The position numbers were made by a program, and so were the translations under genes. Source: Chrysopilus asiliformis (taxonomy: Eukaryota > Arthropoda > Insecta > Diptera > Rhagionidae). Taken from it: DNA of 64,000 nucleotides. Shown here one piece after another: positions 12,046 to 24,071 of this stretch (position 1 is the first letter of the stretch; the number at the start of each line of letters is the position of its first letter). The stretch lies in the NCBI GenBank assembly GCA_964034945.1, contig OZ035960.1, forward strand, positions 113,247,324 to 113,311,323. Direction: 5' to 3'. The notes below the pieces were generated by a model. That model worked only from the letters and a program-made list of their open reading frames with translations, ran no database searches and had not been told where the DNA came from.

Positions 12046-13480
12046 GTTCAATAAAAAAAAGCAAAAATTTCGTGATTTTGATCAAGTTTATTTGGAAACC
12101 AATACATTGATTGAATTTCTAATTAAAAGCCAATTCTAAATGCCTAACAAAATAATAATTTATCAATAATAAGTAAAAATAAAAAACAATATTTATTGAA
12201 TTTTCTTTAAAGCTTTTGTTTATTTTGAATTTCTATTAGAAAAATAAAACACGCAATATATATTCATTTTTTTTTTATAATTTGCCGATTTTATAGAACA
12301 TTGGAACATTCTTATGATTTTACTACGCGCCTTTTATCTTCCTTATCAATTCTTTTTTCTTTTATATATATTCAAACTATTCTTCCAACGGAATTCATAT
12401 TTAAGTAATTTCTATGCCGTCTTTATGACATTTTTTTTAATTCGTTTTCATATCACAATCCGTTCGTTCCTTTATATTAACGCTACACTCAGATATGATC
12501 CTCTTGTAATTTCCTTTTTTCTTTTTTTCTTTTTTTGAAAAAAGATTTTTTCTCTTTATTTCCTTGTTTGTTTCTTAAAAAATTCAACCGTGCACAGCCA
12601 TTACTTTGTCAATTTCAGAATGTTTTTTTTATGTATATATAATGTTTATTTATATATATGTGTGTATGTTTTGTGTATTTTTATAAATTATACATATCAT
12701 TTTTTTTACATAACAAACTGTCTTTCAAGTCAATGTTTTATAAAATTGCAATTTTATTAGCTTTATTTAAAATTGAAAAACAGCATAGTTTTACAAGTCA
12801 CATATAGTAGCTACATATAGGGTAATTTAATATAAAGCATTTTTATAACGATATATTGCTGATATTAAATACATTTAAAGAAAAAATATATAAATCGTAA
12901 TAAAAAAAATTGCTGAAATAACATTGGTTTAAAGTATTTTTACGCTTAAATAACGTTTTACAGAAACAAATACAAGTTAATTTCGATTTTTGTTATTTGT
13001 TCATTCGCCTTGTTAATATAATATTCTTCAATAACGAGAAATTGAAAATTTATCAGACAAAATTCTGATTTATCTGCATAGAAAATTAATCAAATCTAAC
13101 AATTTAGGACTATCTGCTAAGTTTTTAAAATAAAATTAAACTTTTAGTATTTTCCACTTAACAATTAACGATAAAATTCTTAATTATCAATCAAATGTGA
13201 TAAAGAAAACATTGAAAATTTTCCATCCGTTTGCATAGACACAAGCATAGTAATATGTTATAATTTTTTCGGGTAGTCGATGTTATAAATCGTGTGCCAC
13301 AACAATATTATTCAACAGAAATTTTAATTTGTTCAAATTTGAATTTCTTTCAAAATTTGTATAGGCGAAGAAAAGAGAAAAGAAAAAGTTTACGCTAAAA
13401 ATGGGTCGAAATCTCGACAAAGGTTCAGGAGATAGCAGACCAGGAGATTTATGGGTGAGAGATTACTTTTCTTTGTCTTA
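12046..13480. other. AT-rich intron sequence, no gene seen
   Basis: Homopolymer-rich, with TATATA tracts around 12635-12660. No coding or repeat boundary recognised. Confidence 0.55.
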
Positions 13481-13959
13481 AAGGGCCCATAGACGGCAAA
13501 CTTTGTTACCAACCTGGTCGCCAACAAACAATGTTGGAGTCGATGTTGTACGTCTGTGGCCAAGTTGGCGGTTGGTTTTTCATGTTGTCGACGAGGTTGG
13601 CGTAAAATCAAAAAATTTTGAAAAAATAGAATGTTGGCGTTCATGTTGGGGTGTCTGTAGGCAAGTTTACAACCTGGTTGCCAATCTCAGTTGCATTGAG
13701 TTGTTCATCTTCGCACAACTCGTTTAAAACCAATACCAATAACAAATCCTTACTCATTTTTCACTAGTCAAAATATACCCTATAGTTGTCCTATAACCAT
13801 ACAGTAAACTATAAACAATAAAAAAATTAGAGAAATCACCTAAAGTCGACGGAATCTTGTTAAAAATGTTGTTGACGACTTGGTTGCCAACATTCCGTCT
13901 CGTCTGTGGTAAAAACTATCAACCAGGTTGGCAACAAAGTTGGCCGTCTATGGGCCCTT
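13481..13959. mobile_element. 479-bp PIF/Harbinger-type MITE, TSD TTA
   Basis: Ends AAGGGCCCATAGACGGC and its inverse, flanked by TTA at 13478-13480 and 13960-13962. Many internal copies of CAACCTGGTTGCCAAC-like motifs near both ends could be transposase-binding sites. Non-coding. Confidence 0.88.
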
Positions 13960-16900
13960 TTATGTTGAAAGTCGATTCGAAATTCCTTTGATGATTCAGA
14001 AAATTTCGGGAGGGTGGTTGAAACAAAGGGGTGGGGTAGGGGGAGGTAGATTTTAATGAGCGGTAATGCTTTATAAACTATTTTGCTAAAAACCAGGAAT
14101 TTTGTGGAAATATTTGGGTTTGGGAGAGTGGGGGGGGGGGGGGGGGGGTGTGTAAACGTGAGTGTTGCTTTTCAAAATTTGAAGCAGAAAGTCCTGCAAG
14201 GAAAACGTTTTGTTTTTCAAAGAACTTCACGTTAATTTTCGACCTATCGAAGCCCCCAAAATAGTTTCCTCTAGTTTTTCACCTTATTTTAAACACAAAA
14301 TTTTAAAATTTAGTGAAAAAAAGGCTCAGCCGTTTTCCGGCGCGAAAGATTAAATAATCTTAAGCCACAAAGTCGTAAAATTTGAATTTTCATATATATT
14401 TTAGGTGCAAACGTCTTCTAATTACTCGAAAAATTCGGTTTTATAGTGTTTTCGTGACACACTTTAAAAATGCTAAAAGAAAATTTAAAAAAAAAATCGG
14501 TCGTTTCATCAAAAACACGTTTTCTCGCCTAGCGATATTTTTTTTTTGTAGTTAATATTTTGTAATATTTCTAATTTACTGACAGGTACAATAGCATAAA
14601 CGTACACAAATATAAAGTTATTACATTTTATCATTCTGTAGGTTTTTTTTTCGTAGATTTCATGTTGTTGTTTTATTTCTATTCTATATAACTTCGAGAA
14701 ATAAGCTACCGTAGTAGAAAACATCGATTCATTTACTTACATTTTTCATAATTAATTTTCATATTGTTTTTAGTTTGTTTTAATATTTTTGTATAATTTT
14801 TTTTTAGAAGCTTTTAGTTTCTATTTAACTAATCCATAAATTATCTTTTGCTCTTAAATATATACACATTTTATATAAGTTTAATGCTTAAATCGCGAAA
14901 CTACAACATTGAATAATTTTTTGTGGTTTTTCTTTTGGATTTTGTGTCAAAAATCCATATAAATTGTGTCAATATATTAAATTTGTTTTTGATTTTTAAC
15001 TTGAATTGAAAAAGAGTGTAAATTATTAGAAATAAACAGGAAACTCTTTCTTTCAAACATGAATTTTCCACTTCTTCTTCGTGTATTTTTATATTATTGA
15101 GTAACGAGAGAGGAAATCGTAAAATTTTCAAAAATTGATTTAAAATAAAAGTCTTTGTCATCGAATCAACTATAGTACATCGTATTTATTTATAAAATTC
15201 GAGTTTTTTTTTAAATATATTTTAATAACGAGAGGGAAAAATAAATACTATCATCGAATCATCCCTTGCTTTGACATATTTCTATCATCTAATATAGTTT
15301 TATTTATTTTTATTGTTACTGTTCTATTCGTTTTTTTGTTCCCATTTTGATTAAAATTTCACGATCAAAGATTTTTTCATTAAAAAAATATCTCTTAGTT
15401 TAGTATGTTTTCTTCAGTAATAATTCAAAAAAAAAAATTTAAAATGAATGAATACGCCTCTCTCATATTTTGTTAAAAATTGTATAATATGTAAATGCAA
15501 AAGATGTGTTTCTCGGTCAACATGTCCCAATAGTTTTCGGTGTCATTAAAAAAATATTTCATATGAAAATTGATTTTTTTTAGTAGGTAATTTTAAATAT
15601 AGTAGAAATAGGTGTTTTGGAATTTTATGTCATAAGGAAGACAGACATAAAAAATATCAAAGAGACGTTTTTGTAAAGTTTTAGAAATATTTATATGCAC
15701 TACTGTTTGTAAATTTTATTCCTCTATATTTCATCATTACTCCACCTACTTATTTTCGAATTAATTGTGATGTGAGTGATAAAAAAAAACGCTATTCTTT
15801 TTATTTCTTTTCCTAAATATTGCACCTTCACATTTTAAAACGAAATTCTTAATTTTTCGTGATTTTAATTTTACAAAAAATCTAAATTTTATTGCAAAAT
15901 TGTTAAATTATTGTATAGATGGATGTCCATAAAATACGTCAAACTAATTTCTATCTTTTCCCCTCCGCCACACATCGTCTGGATTTTTTTTGTATACCAT
16001 TTTATATCTCCGTCATCATATCACACTCTCTTACCCACACCCCCTTACCCACACCCTAAGTTCATGAGGAATTTTATAGACAACCTCACACATTTATTTG
16101 GGAGGGGTTTGCGGTATGCGGGTCAGGGCGGTATAAATTTCATATAACAAATCATTAAAAAGTTCGATAAATGGAGGTAAGAGAGTGTTCAATAAGGTGA
16201 AAATTAAAATAACGTATTTCATGGACGAAGCCACATCGATAAAAATGACATAATTAATTTTTTTTTCCAAAATTATAATTCACAGTTCCAAAAATAGAGC
16301 TTTTCAGTTTCATAACGGTGCCAGATACTCGAATTTTCGATTTTGAAACAATAAATGTTTAGAAAACATAACATAAATGAATTCTTAACACATTCGCTGC
16401 CGGTCGCATTTTTTTTTTTTAGGAAAATTTCCGTCCCCGGCGTCGAACGTATTAAGTCAAAAAGCAGAAAATTTTAAAACTAATTCACTTTCATATCTAT
16501 TGATTCTTCATTGCTTACTAATAGTTTTTGTTTTAATGATTAAAATTCATGATGACGCACATTTTTTTTCGATAATAATTCGATTTCTTTGATTGAACAC
16601 ATAATTTTATGAGCATATCCTCTCCTTTTATATTATTAAAACGTAAATCTCGTTTCTTCAACTTGTTATTTTGGTTTTAGATAGCTAAAAGAAAGTGAAA
16701 ATTCGTGGAAATTTTCAATTATAGATACATGGTATTGTAATTAATTCTGGGATACTTTTATTATTATTTTTTTCAAAAACTCGTAATTAATTTTTGTATT
16801 TTTTGATACACATCAAGGTAGATTATGGCCATTTGCAATATTTTTCTTTAAATTTAAACCGTTTTTTTTTAAGTTTAACGCGCTTGTAAACGTTTGTCAA

Positions 16901-17352
16901 TGTAATTTCCATGGGTATAATTTTCAGTTAAAATTGATGATTTTTTTTCAGTTCCTCGCTTTTAAAGTTAAAAACCAAAGATTTCGTAAGAATTCAAAGA
17001 TCCTATAAAAATCACACTATTATAGGCAGTTCATTAAGCTAGCTTTTGTCTTTCCGACCCCTTCCTCCCGTCCCCTATTGTCACGCTTTTTTGTGAAATT
17101 TGGAATGAGGAACTTTTCTCGTGAAAAGTGTGCGTTTCCGATTATATACAAAAAATCCCCAAACGATAGTTTCATTAAAATTCGATGTAACCCCCGAATA
17201 TATGCCTTAGAATAAACCGATTCACCTGCGGTGCATTTAGTTTTTATTATATCTTTTCGTAAAACAACTATTTCGGGTTGTTTCTCATGCTATAAAACTT
17301 TCAACGTTGGATTCCGTGAGAAATAATTTTATTTAATTTTCATCACTTTTTT
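13960..17352. other. AT-rich intron sequence with a poly-G run
   Basis: Contains an uninterrupted G tract of about 18 bases near 14130-14148 and a degenerate TTAA-flanked 63-bp element (16389-16451, listed separately). Otherwise no gene is visible. Confidence 0.55.
16389..16451. mobile_element. Possible 63-bp piggyBac-like MITE remnant
   Basis: Flanked by TTAA (16385-16388, 16452-16455). Left end CACATTCGCTGCCGG matches the left end at 63278; the right end (GGCGTCGAACGTA) is an imperfect inverse, about 9 of 13 bases. Confidence 0.45.
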
Positions 17353-17356
17353 TTAA

Positions 17357-17623
17357 CACATTGACTGCCATGGCTATCATTTTTGATAGCCAGTAAGCCA
17401 TGGCTATCATGTTTGATAGCCAGTGAGCCATGGCTATCATTTTTGATAGCCAGTGAAAATTGGCACTATGATTCATGAGCGGCCAAGGCTATCATTTTCG
17501 ATAGCTGGGTCTACAATCTACATGCATACATACATACATTCATACATACGTACATTCTACATACGTCTACGTGTATTGGCATCTCGCTTACATTTTTGCA
17601 AAATTGGTCTGGCAGTCAACGTG
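17357..17623. mobile_element. 267-bp piggyBac-like MITE packed with GGCTATC palindromes
   Basis: Flanked by TTAA on both sides (17353-17356, 17624-17627). Inverted ends are CACATTGACTGCCA and TGGCAGTCAACGTG (13 of 14). Inside are three near-tandem copies of the palindrome GGCTATCATTTTTGATAGCC (one variant base) and a fourth diverged copy. TTAA targets and TTGACTGCCA-type ends fit piggyBac-like elements. Confidence 0.85.
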
Positions 17624-17627
17624 TTAA

Positions 17628-18450
17628 AGAAAATTGTAACTATTGAAATTTACTGTATTAATTTCTGTAACTCCCACCCTATTTTTTTGTCTGGCCTAGT
17701 AAAATCCCTTCTTCCCACAGTCACCAAAAGAAAAAGGTTTCACGAATTGTTATTTTTATATCTCTGTTGAACAAATTTTCTGTGTAGCTGAAATTTCATG
17801 CGATTTTTTAGCTTTTCACTCTTCAATTTTAACTAAATATTATACATATATCGCTTTGCTAAACATAAATTGATTCGAATGGAGAATACGACAAAATCTT
17901 TAAGGATAATTTAACGTTAGTTTGTTCGATAGATTTCTATTTAATGCTGTTGGATTAATCTAAGTTTCGTAGATGACATCGTAAATGAAAACCATAAAGT
18001 TATTTAAGAGTAGGAGGTAATCATTTTAAATAATTATAGTTGTTACAAAGTTAGTCGGATAAAATATACCCATAAATTCTTTATATTTATAATATTTTCG
18101 TATTTATTGACGCGATAGATATGAAATTATTAATTAATTCGAACGCTTAGTATAATATTTTTAGATTATTTCGTTTGCCTTTTTTTTTGACGATTTAAAC
18201 ATAACTTTTTCGCTCTATTTCTTTTTTAAATTTCTTATTATCTTTTTAAATTGTAATAAAAAATAATCATTAAAACGCTTCGAACTCCATCTGTGTAAGT
18301 TTTATTTATTTTTTTATTCGTAAAGTTACTTTTTTTTTGGTTTAATAACAGTGGCGAAGCGTCATGGTAGACAGCGTAGGCAAAAAATATTATCTACACC
18401 CTAAAAAGTATAAATTTATTGCGTATTAACAATAAATATTCATATTACCA
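17628..18450. other. AT-rich intron sequence, no gene seen
   Basis: Low-complexity A/T sequence; nothing supported. Confidence 0.5.
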
Positions 18451-18452
18451 TA

Positions 18453-19765
18453 CAGTAATCCCTCGAACTGCGCGGTTTCGCAACTGCGCGGTTAAGTTTT
18501 CAATACCAAAATTTCGAACTGTGCGGTAAAAATTTCGTAGCTGCGCGGTTTTTTTTATAATTTCCGTATAAAAAACATGTTCTGAACATATATTTTGGTG
18601 AATCCCCGGCAAGAAGGAATCAGCTGGTAATTTGGTATCTTCGTACATATTTGGTAATTTCGTGCTTATAGCCTAGTATGCAGTTCGAGTAAAATTGAAT
18701 TTTAACGCGGTCTCCAAATGGGTACATTTAAATCGCAGCAGAAACTGAAAAAAAATGTGTGGAGAAATTAAATTGACAGATGTCAAAGGCGAACAAGAAG
18801 ATTTTTACTTTTTAGTTAATCCCGGTTTAAAACAATGAAAAACAAAGGGTCGGTTTACTACAGACGTCAGAATTTTTTAATTTAATGAAGAAAGTGTAAT
18901 AATACATATCCCTATTTCAGTTTGCTGATATGTTTCGTAATGAAAAAATATTCTAGGGAAGCCAAAAAACAATGCTTTCTGCTTGTACGTTTTTTTACTC
19001 GTTTTGTGGAATCATGGCTGGTTCGAATTGGGTCCTCAATTTCAAACAGCCGTTGCACCGAACGCTTCACCTCCCTTGCAGCATCCACAATTCATCAAAT
19101 TCCATTTTGTGTGAAAAAACGAAACAAAACACAGTATGCACGCAATCTGTCAAAATTTTACTCGAAATTAAATGTGCCGAACAATGAAAATGTTGATAAA
19201 ATAAGTGGAGACTATAACAACGCCATCTAGTGTAGTATAGTGTAAAATGAATTTTTCACATCTTTTTAGCAGCGAACTGCGTACGGCTTAGCAAAATTTC
19301 TGAGCAAAATTTTCAGCTTGGTGTTAAATTTGTATGGAAAATTTCATTTTACTCGAACTGCGTACTAGGCTTATATTATTAAGTGCGAAAAACTAGCAAA
19401 TTCTTTTGTGCTTGGTAGTCAACTTGAATAAGCAGCTCTTAATATGGACCCTGATATGGAGCGTGTCTTAAAATTTCGAAAAAAAATTGACAGCCGCTTT
19501 AGCCTCATACGCAGAAATTCATAATAAAAAACAAAAATCGGGTAATCAATCACTAATTTTTCAAAAAGATTAGTAATACATATCATATCTTTGTATTACT
19601 TTAAATATGTCGTTAAATAAAAACTTTTTTCTATTTTTTTTGAATTTTTCTAATATCTGGGACCTAACCCCAATATTTCATACAAAGTAGGGTTCACAGT
19701 GCGCGGTTTCGCAGTGCGCGCTCTTTTTGTGGAACGTATCTACCGCGCAGTTCGAGGGATTACTG
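18453..19765. mobile_element. Pogo/Tigger-like element, interrupted by a 700-bp insertion
   Basis: Ends CAGTAATCCCTCGAACTGCG and its inverse, flanked by TA (18451-18452, 19766-19767). The termini are shared with the short derivative at 21245-21476. The 18671-19370 element splits it. A short frame near 19445-19530 (NMDPDMERVLKFRKKIDSRF) may be a leftover of a larger element. Confidence 0.75.
18671..19370. mobile_element. 700-bp element nested in the pogo-like element, TSD TTATA
   Basis: Ends GCCTAGTATGCAGTTCGAGT and its inverse (one difference), flanked by TTATA at 18666-18670 and 19371-19375. TIR extends about 25 bp. Superfamily not recognised; the true duplication may be a shorter part of TTATA. 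Confidence 0.75.
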
Positions 19766-19767
19766 TA

Positions 19768-21242
19768 CTTTCAATAGTGTTACTTCCTTAATGTCGTATT
19801 TTTAATTAAGTTCTATCTATGCTGCCCACCCTGACGATTCGCCAGTGGAAAATAAATTACGTGTTTTTCGTATTATTAAAGTTTTTTTTGGTGATCTATG
19901 CTCTAAAGTGACACCCTGTTTTCTTGAAATTAACAACAAAAAATATAACAAAATATTCATACACCCACCAGCTTCAAAAATTAATTCAACAAAATTATGA
20001 GAAAAATTAAAATCTTAAAGTAATTTTAAAAAAAATGAATAAAAATAACAACAATGATTTTTTTTTTATTAATGATTGCAATAAAATTATATTAACGATT
20101 ATTTATTATTTTTAATTTCTTGGAACTTTACATTACGTATGTAAATGCGTGAAGGTCGGATTTTATGTATGAATGAATTTTTTTTTAAGATAATAAACGT
20201 GTTATTATCGATTAAAAATTCCTTTTCCATCTTGTACTTGTGGTCCATTATGATTTTTTGTTCAATTATTATATTTGTTTAACGCATAAAAAAGAAATCT
20301 GAATAAAAACAATAATTTTTTTGTCGAAAATTTTTGATAATCGCACAAGTTTAAGGTTTCTATTAGCTCTTGTTAAACGTGTATTTACATACATTGTACT
20401 ATAATACGAGTACATTTCGAGAGCCTTATTATCTCTTTTTGTTTTCATTTTTTTTTTGAATAATAATTAATTGAACAATTTTTTTTTGTTTGCTTTTACA
20501 TTATTTTAATATATTTTGTCATAAAATGTCGCAATTTGCTTTTTTTTTATAAACTAACATTTATAAATATATATTTTTATTTTGTTTTCTTGTTAGTTTA
20601 TTGTGTATGTGTGTGTTTTTTTTTCATTTTGAACAAATATTTCATTCTACAACACATGCTACAAAAACGAAGTGTTGAATTTTTTCAAGTTTTGAATATA
20701 TAGTTTTTTGATGTTATTTGTTTTTTTTTTTTAAAGCGATTGTACATAAAATTTTTACACGACAATTTTTATATGAATAATTTTTTATAACGATTCTTGT
20801 GATCTTTATTTATTTTGCTTTGTTGCTTCACATGCAACCAAATAAATCTCATTGAAATAAAAATTAAAAATTTGATAGAATTTTTTCCAGTAATTTATTC
20901 GATTATGAAAGTAAGCTTTTCATATTATATTAATATTATTTCTTTTTTTTTATCGTTTTCGATTATATATAAGTATATAATATTTATACATATATGTTTG
21001 TATAAGAGAATGTGGCTGTTTCATACACGAAACCCTTTCATACAGCTTGGCAGACCGATTCTGGTAGACTTACCGCTTGGGCCACCTCTATTCTAGTTAA
21101 ATCCTACTCAGGCCTATTCTGATAGTCAAATGAAATGGCATTGGTTTTAGTGAAAGCGATTATCGACTTTATTCCGAGGCCTTATGGCTTATTACCGTAT
21201 TATCCATAATTGGATGAAACTTAGCTATCAATATTATTGAAA
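19768..21242. other. AT-rich intron sequence, no gene seen
   Basis: Homopolymer-rich; no protein or repeat boundary identified. Confidence 0.5.
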
Positions 21243-21244
21243 TA

Positions 21245-21476
21245 CAGTAATCCCTCCCACTGCACGGTTTCTAACTGCGCGGTTAAGTATTTAATACCAA
21301 AATTTTGAACTGGGCGGTAAAAATTTCGCAGCTGCGCGATTTTTTTATAATTTGCGTTTAAAAAAAACATGTTTCTAACCCCAAAATTTCATACAAAGTA
21401 GGGTTCACAGTGCGCGGTTTCGGTTTGCGCGCTCTTTTTGTGGAACGTATCTACCGCACTGTTGGAGGGATTACTG
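21245..21476. mobile_element. 232-bp pogo/Tigger-like MITE, TSD TA
   Basis: Ends CAGTAATCCCTCCCACTGC and inverse, TA at 21243-21244 and 21477-21478. It shares both ends and inner blocks (GGGTTCACAGTGCGCGGTTT) with 18453-19765, so it is an internal-deletion derivative. Confidence 0.82.
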
Positions 21477-21946
21477 TATCTCACAAAAGGTATTTTCTCT
21501 GGCGGAAATTGTTGTCATTTGTTAAAAAACACACAGGATAATTTTTTTTATCAATACAATAACAAGACAAAAGTCTGAAATAGAACAAAAAAAAACAACA
21601 CCAGTCTGTGTTGCTATCAGAATAGTAAAAGTGACTATCAGAATAATCAAAGTCGGTTGAAATATGTCGCATTTAGTTGAACCCACAGTTTACAATTACC
21701 ATCAGAGCTACAATAAAAACCGGTACACAAATCCGTTTGGTGTCCGTGGGCAAAAATGGGCCATTGGCTACTCATCTCAGATTTAGACTCTTTCGACAAT
21801 TTCTCAATAATTTATTTCCTAGCTTTCTATTTACCGATAAATTTAAGCCGGATAAAAGTTTCACGTGTATGAAACCAACCCCCCTCACCCCTAATTGTGT
21901 GTGTGTATGTGAATTTTCAAATCAATTTTTTTTTTTTTTTGATGGT

Positions 21947-22853
21947 TTACTGTAATTTACCGCAGCTAACAATCACAACATTACTTTGGGGTTTACCAGC
22001 CGAATCGCCGGCCTGGCTAATTTTCTCAACTAATTCTAAGCCTTCAATCACAAATGCAAAGATCCCAGTAAAACCGCGCATCTCCCTCAATATGATACGA
22101 AATTGTGAGCCAACTAAACCTAAATTATCGTGACGTTTCTGGCTGCGACGCATGCCAACCGAACCCCTTATCGCCAAAATTTTCGTATCGTCTGGCATAA
22201 AGAATTTCTCTTCGAATACCGATCGACCGCCACGTCCGTTATTCAATTCAAAATCACCCGTTATAATGCTTTCGTTCTCCCAACATTGGAATATCTGGCA
22301 GCCATTATAGCCGAAACCGAGCTCCCCACTAGCCAATGCACCGAAATTTTTCGCCATTTTCGGTGCAACATCATTACGCACTTCGATCAAAATTCGTCCG
22401 CATGGTGAACCGTTCATTTCGATATTAAAATAGTAAATCGGATATACATGTACGCTCGGATTACACAATAGGGAGTTGGTTTGTGGTGACTGTTGGACAC
22501 AGTTGCCGCTCAGTTGGGATTTTTGTGCTTGGCTGGAATGTTGCTGCTGCTGCAGATGATGCTGCATCATTGTTATTGTTGGCACTGTCATACCGTTGAG
22601 TTCAGGTACGAATGATACTCCGGATGGGGGCGGTGGTGGTGGTGGACGTACAACACCTGGGGGTGGACCGGAACCGCCTCCGCCACTGCTACTTGCACCC
22701 GCCACTAGGCTGTCGCTCAGATGATTGCTAAAGCTATTCGCTTGTTGATTCGATTTCGGTGAACTTGTCGTTATGTCCGCGTATGTTTTGGAGCCAACGG
22801 TCACACCAATACCAACGCCATCGTGAGGGGATGGATGATTTGTGATGTGCTGC

Positions 22854-22891
<38 letters not shown>

Positions 22892-23968
22892 CTGCTGTTG
22901 ATGTTGCTGAGTAATTGCTGGAATATGATAGCTTAAATTACCGTTATTCATGATTTGTGAATGTTGTTGTTTACTCGTTAGTACATGACGCGAATATAGT
23001 TGTGATATGCAGTAATTGGCTAAAAGTAAAATCGGATTATGATGTCCGATACCATTCATTGTGCTATATGAATCGCTAGTATGTAATGTTGCGAGAGCTT
23101 GCTTAATTAAATCAAAATCGAATAGAACACCATAATGTCGAATAAGATCATCCAATTTACATTGCAGGTACATTTCTTGATGTTTCGATTGTAATCGTTG
23201 CTTCTCTATATTTAATGTCGAATATAATTTGTACGCTTCGGCGGGTGATTGTTGCTCCAACATATCTAAACATATTTTCGCTTTACCAAGACTTTCACGC
23301 ATCTCAGCTATCTCTAATGTCGGTATATGATTTATCAATTCCGTTTCAATTTGGGTTTTTAACGCTGTACACGCCTCAAGGATTTTTAATAGGAAGTCAC
23401 GTTGCTTTAGTACCAAATGTTGAACTTCATTTAAGGTTTTCTGCATCGTTAACAATTCGGTTGCAATATCGCCATGGATGGTGTCTTTAGCTTCTGCCTG
23501 TGTCTTAACACTATGATTACGATGATCCTCGGAACCGGCACATGCCCGGCATACCAATGTATTACATTTTGTACACCATAATGCATTTGGCATTGCATGC
23601 GTTATACAATTTTCACCCTTGATTTTATTGGTTTGCGATAGTACGTTGGTTTGATTGGCGGACGATTGTTGTTTATCAGGTGGCTTCGGTTTCAAATTTA
23701 GCATACTCAAATTTTGTGATAAATATAAAATTGCATTGTACGTTGGTAGGTTCTCTGGTTTCATATCGGGGCCTGGAAGTTCTGTGCGTTTCCAACAATG
23801 CACGCAATACAGCTCGCTGCCCTTTAATAATATTGAATTAACGCATTTTAAACAGAAATGATGTCTGCACGAAAATAATTTTGGAGTTGCGTCGGTTTCA
23901 TTGAACGGCAAGTGGCAGCAACTGCACAGGATTAGCTCTTCCAACTCCGGTGGCACGACTAAGTCCAT
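21947..23968 (-). CDS. RING/B-box/coiled-coil/polyQ protein with C-terminal cyclophilin-like domain
   Basis: A 673-residue uninterrupted reading frame nested antisense in the Npl4 intron. Residues 15-58 form a C3HC4 RING finger (C15-x2-C18, C34-x-H36-x2-C39-x2-C42, C55-x2-C58). Residues about 118-152 look like a B-box (CITH, CTKC, CRAC, then HRNH). A helical, Glu/Leu/Gln-rich region of about 160-270 is coiled-coil-like. Then follow polyQ, Gly- and Pro-rich linkers and a cyclophilin-like domain from about 508 to the end (YYFNIEMNGSPCGRILIEV, FEEKFF, GSQFRIIL, GIFAFVIEGLELVEKI). The stretch that carries the catalytic arginine in active cyclophilins (FHR...GGDF) reads FQC...TGDF, so isomerase activity is doubtful. 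By family, RING/B-box proteins are E3 ubiquitin ligases; substrate unknown. Drosophila has an intronless-looking RING plus cyclophilin gene (CG5071, from memory) that may be the relative. A T-tract ending in TTTTTTTTAG sits immediately before the ATG, so a non-coding 5' exon is possible. Confidence 0.9.
22860..22914 (-). repeat. CAG/CAA (polyglutamine) tract in the nested gene
   Basis: On the coding strand this is a run of CAG and CAA codons interrupted once by His near its start and flanked by His codons, giving about 18 glutamines. Mixed codons suggest long persistence. Length variation between individuals is likely. Confidence 0.9.
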
Positions 23969-24071
23969 CTAAAAAAAATTAAGGATTTTAGTGAAAAATA
24001 TACAAGAAATCTCACAATATCTTTAGGTATAAGAGGGCCTTTATGAAAGTGTAATGTGGGCCGAACCATTG

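Noticed and set aside
22130..23861. Several + strand frames of 60-90 codons
   Set aside because: They lie opposite the 673-codon RING/cyclophilin gene and have no motifs.
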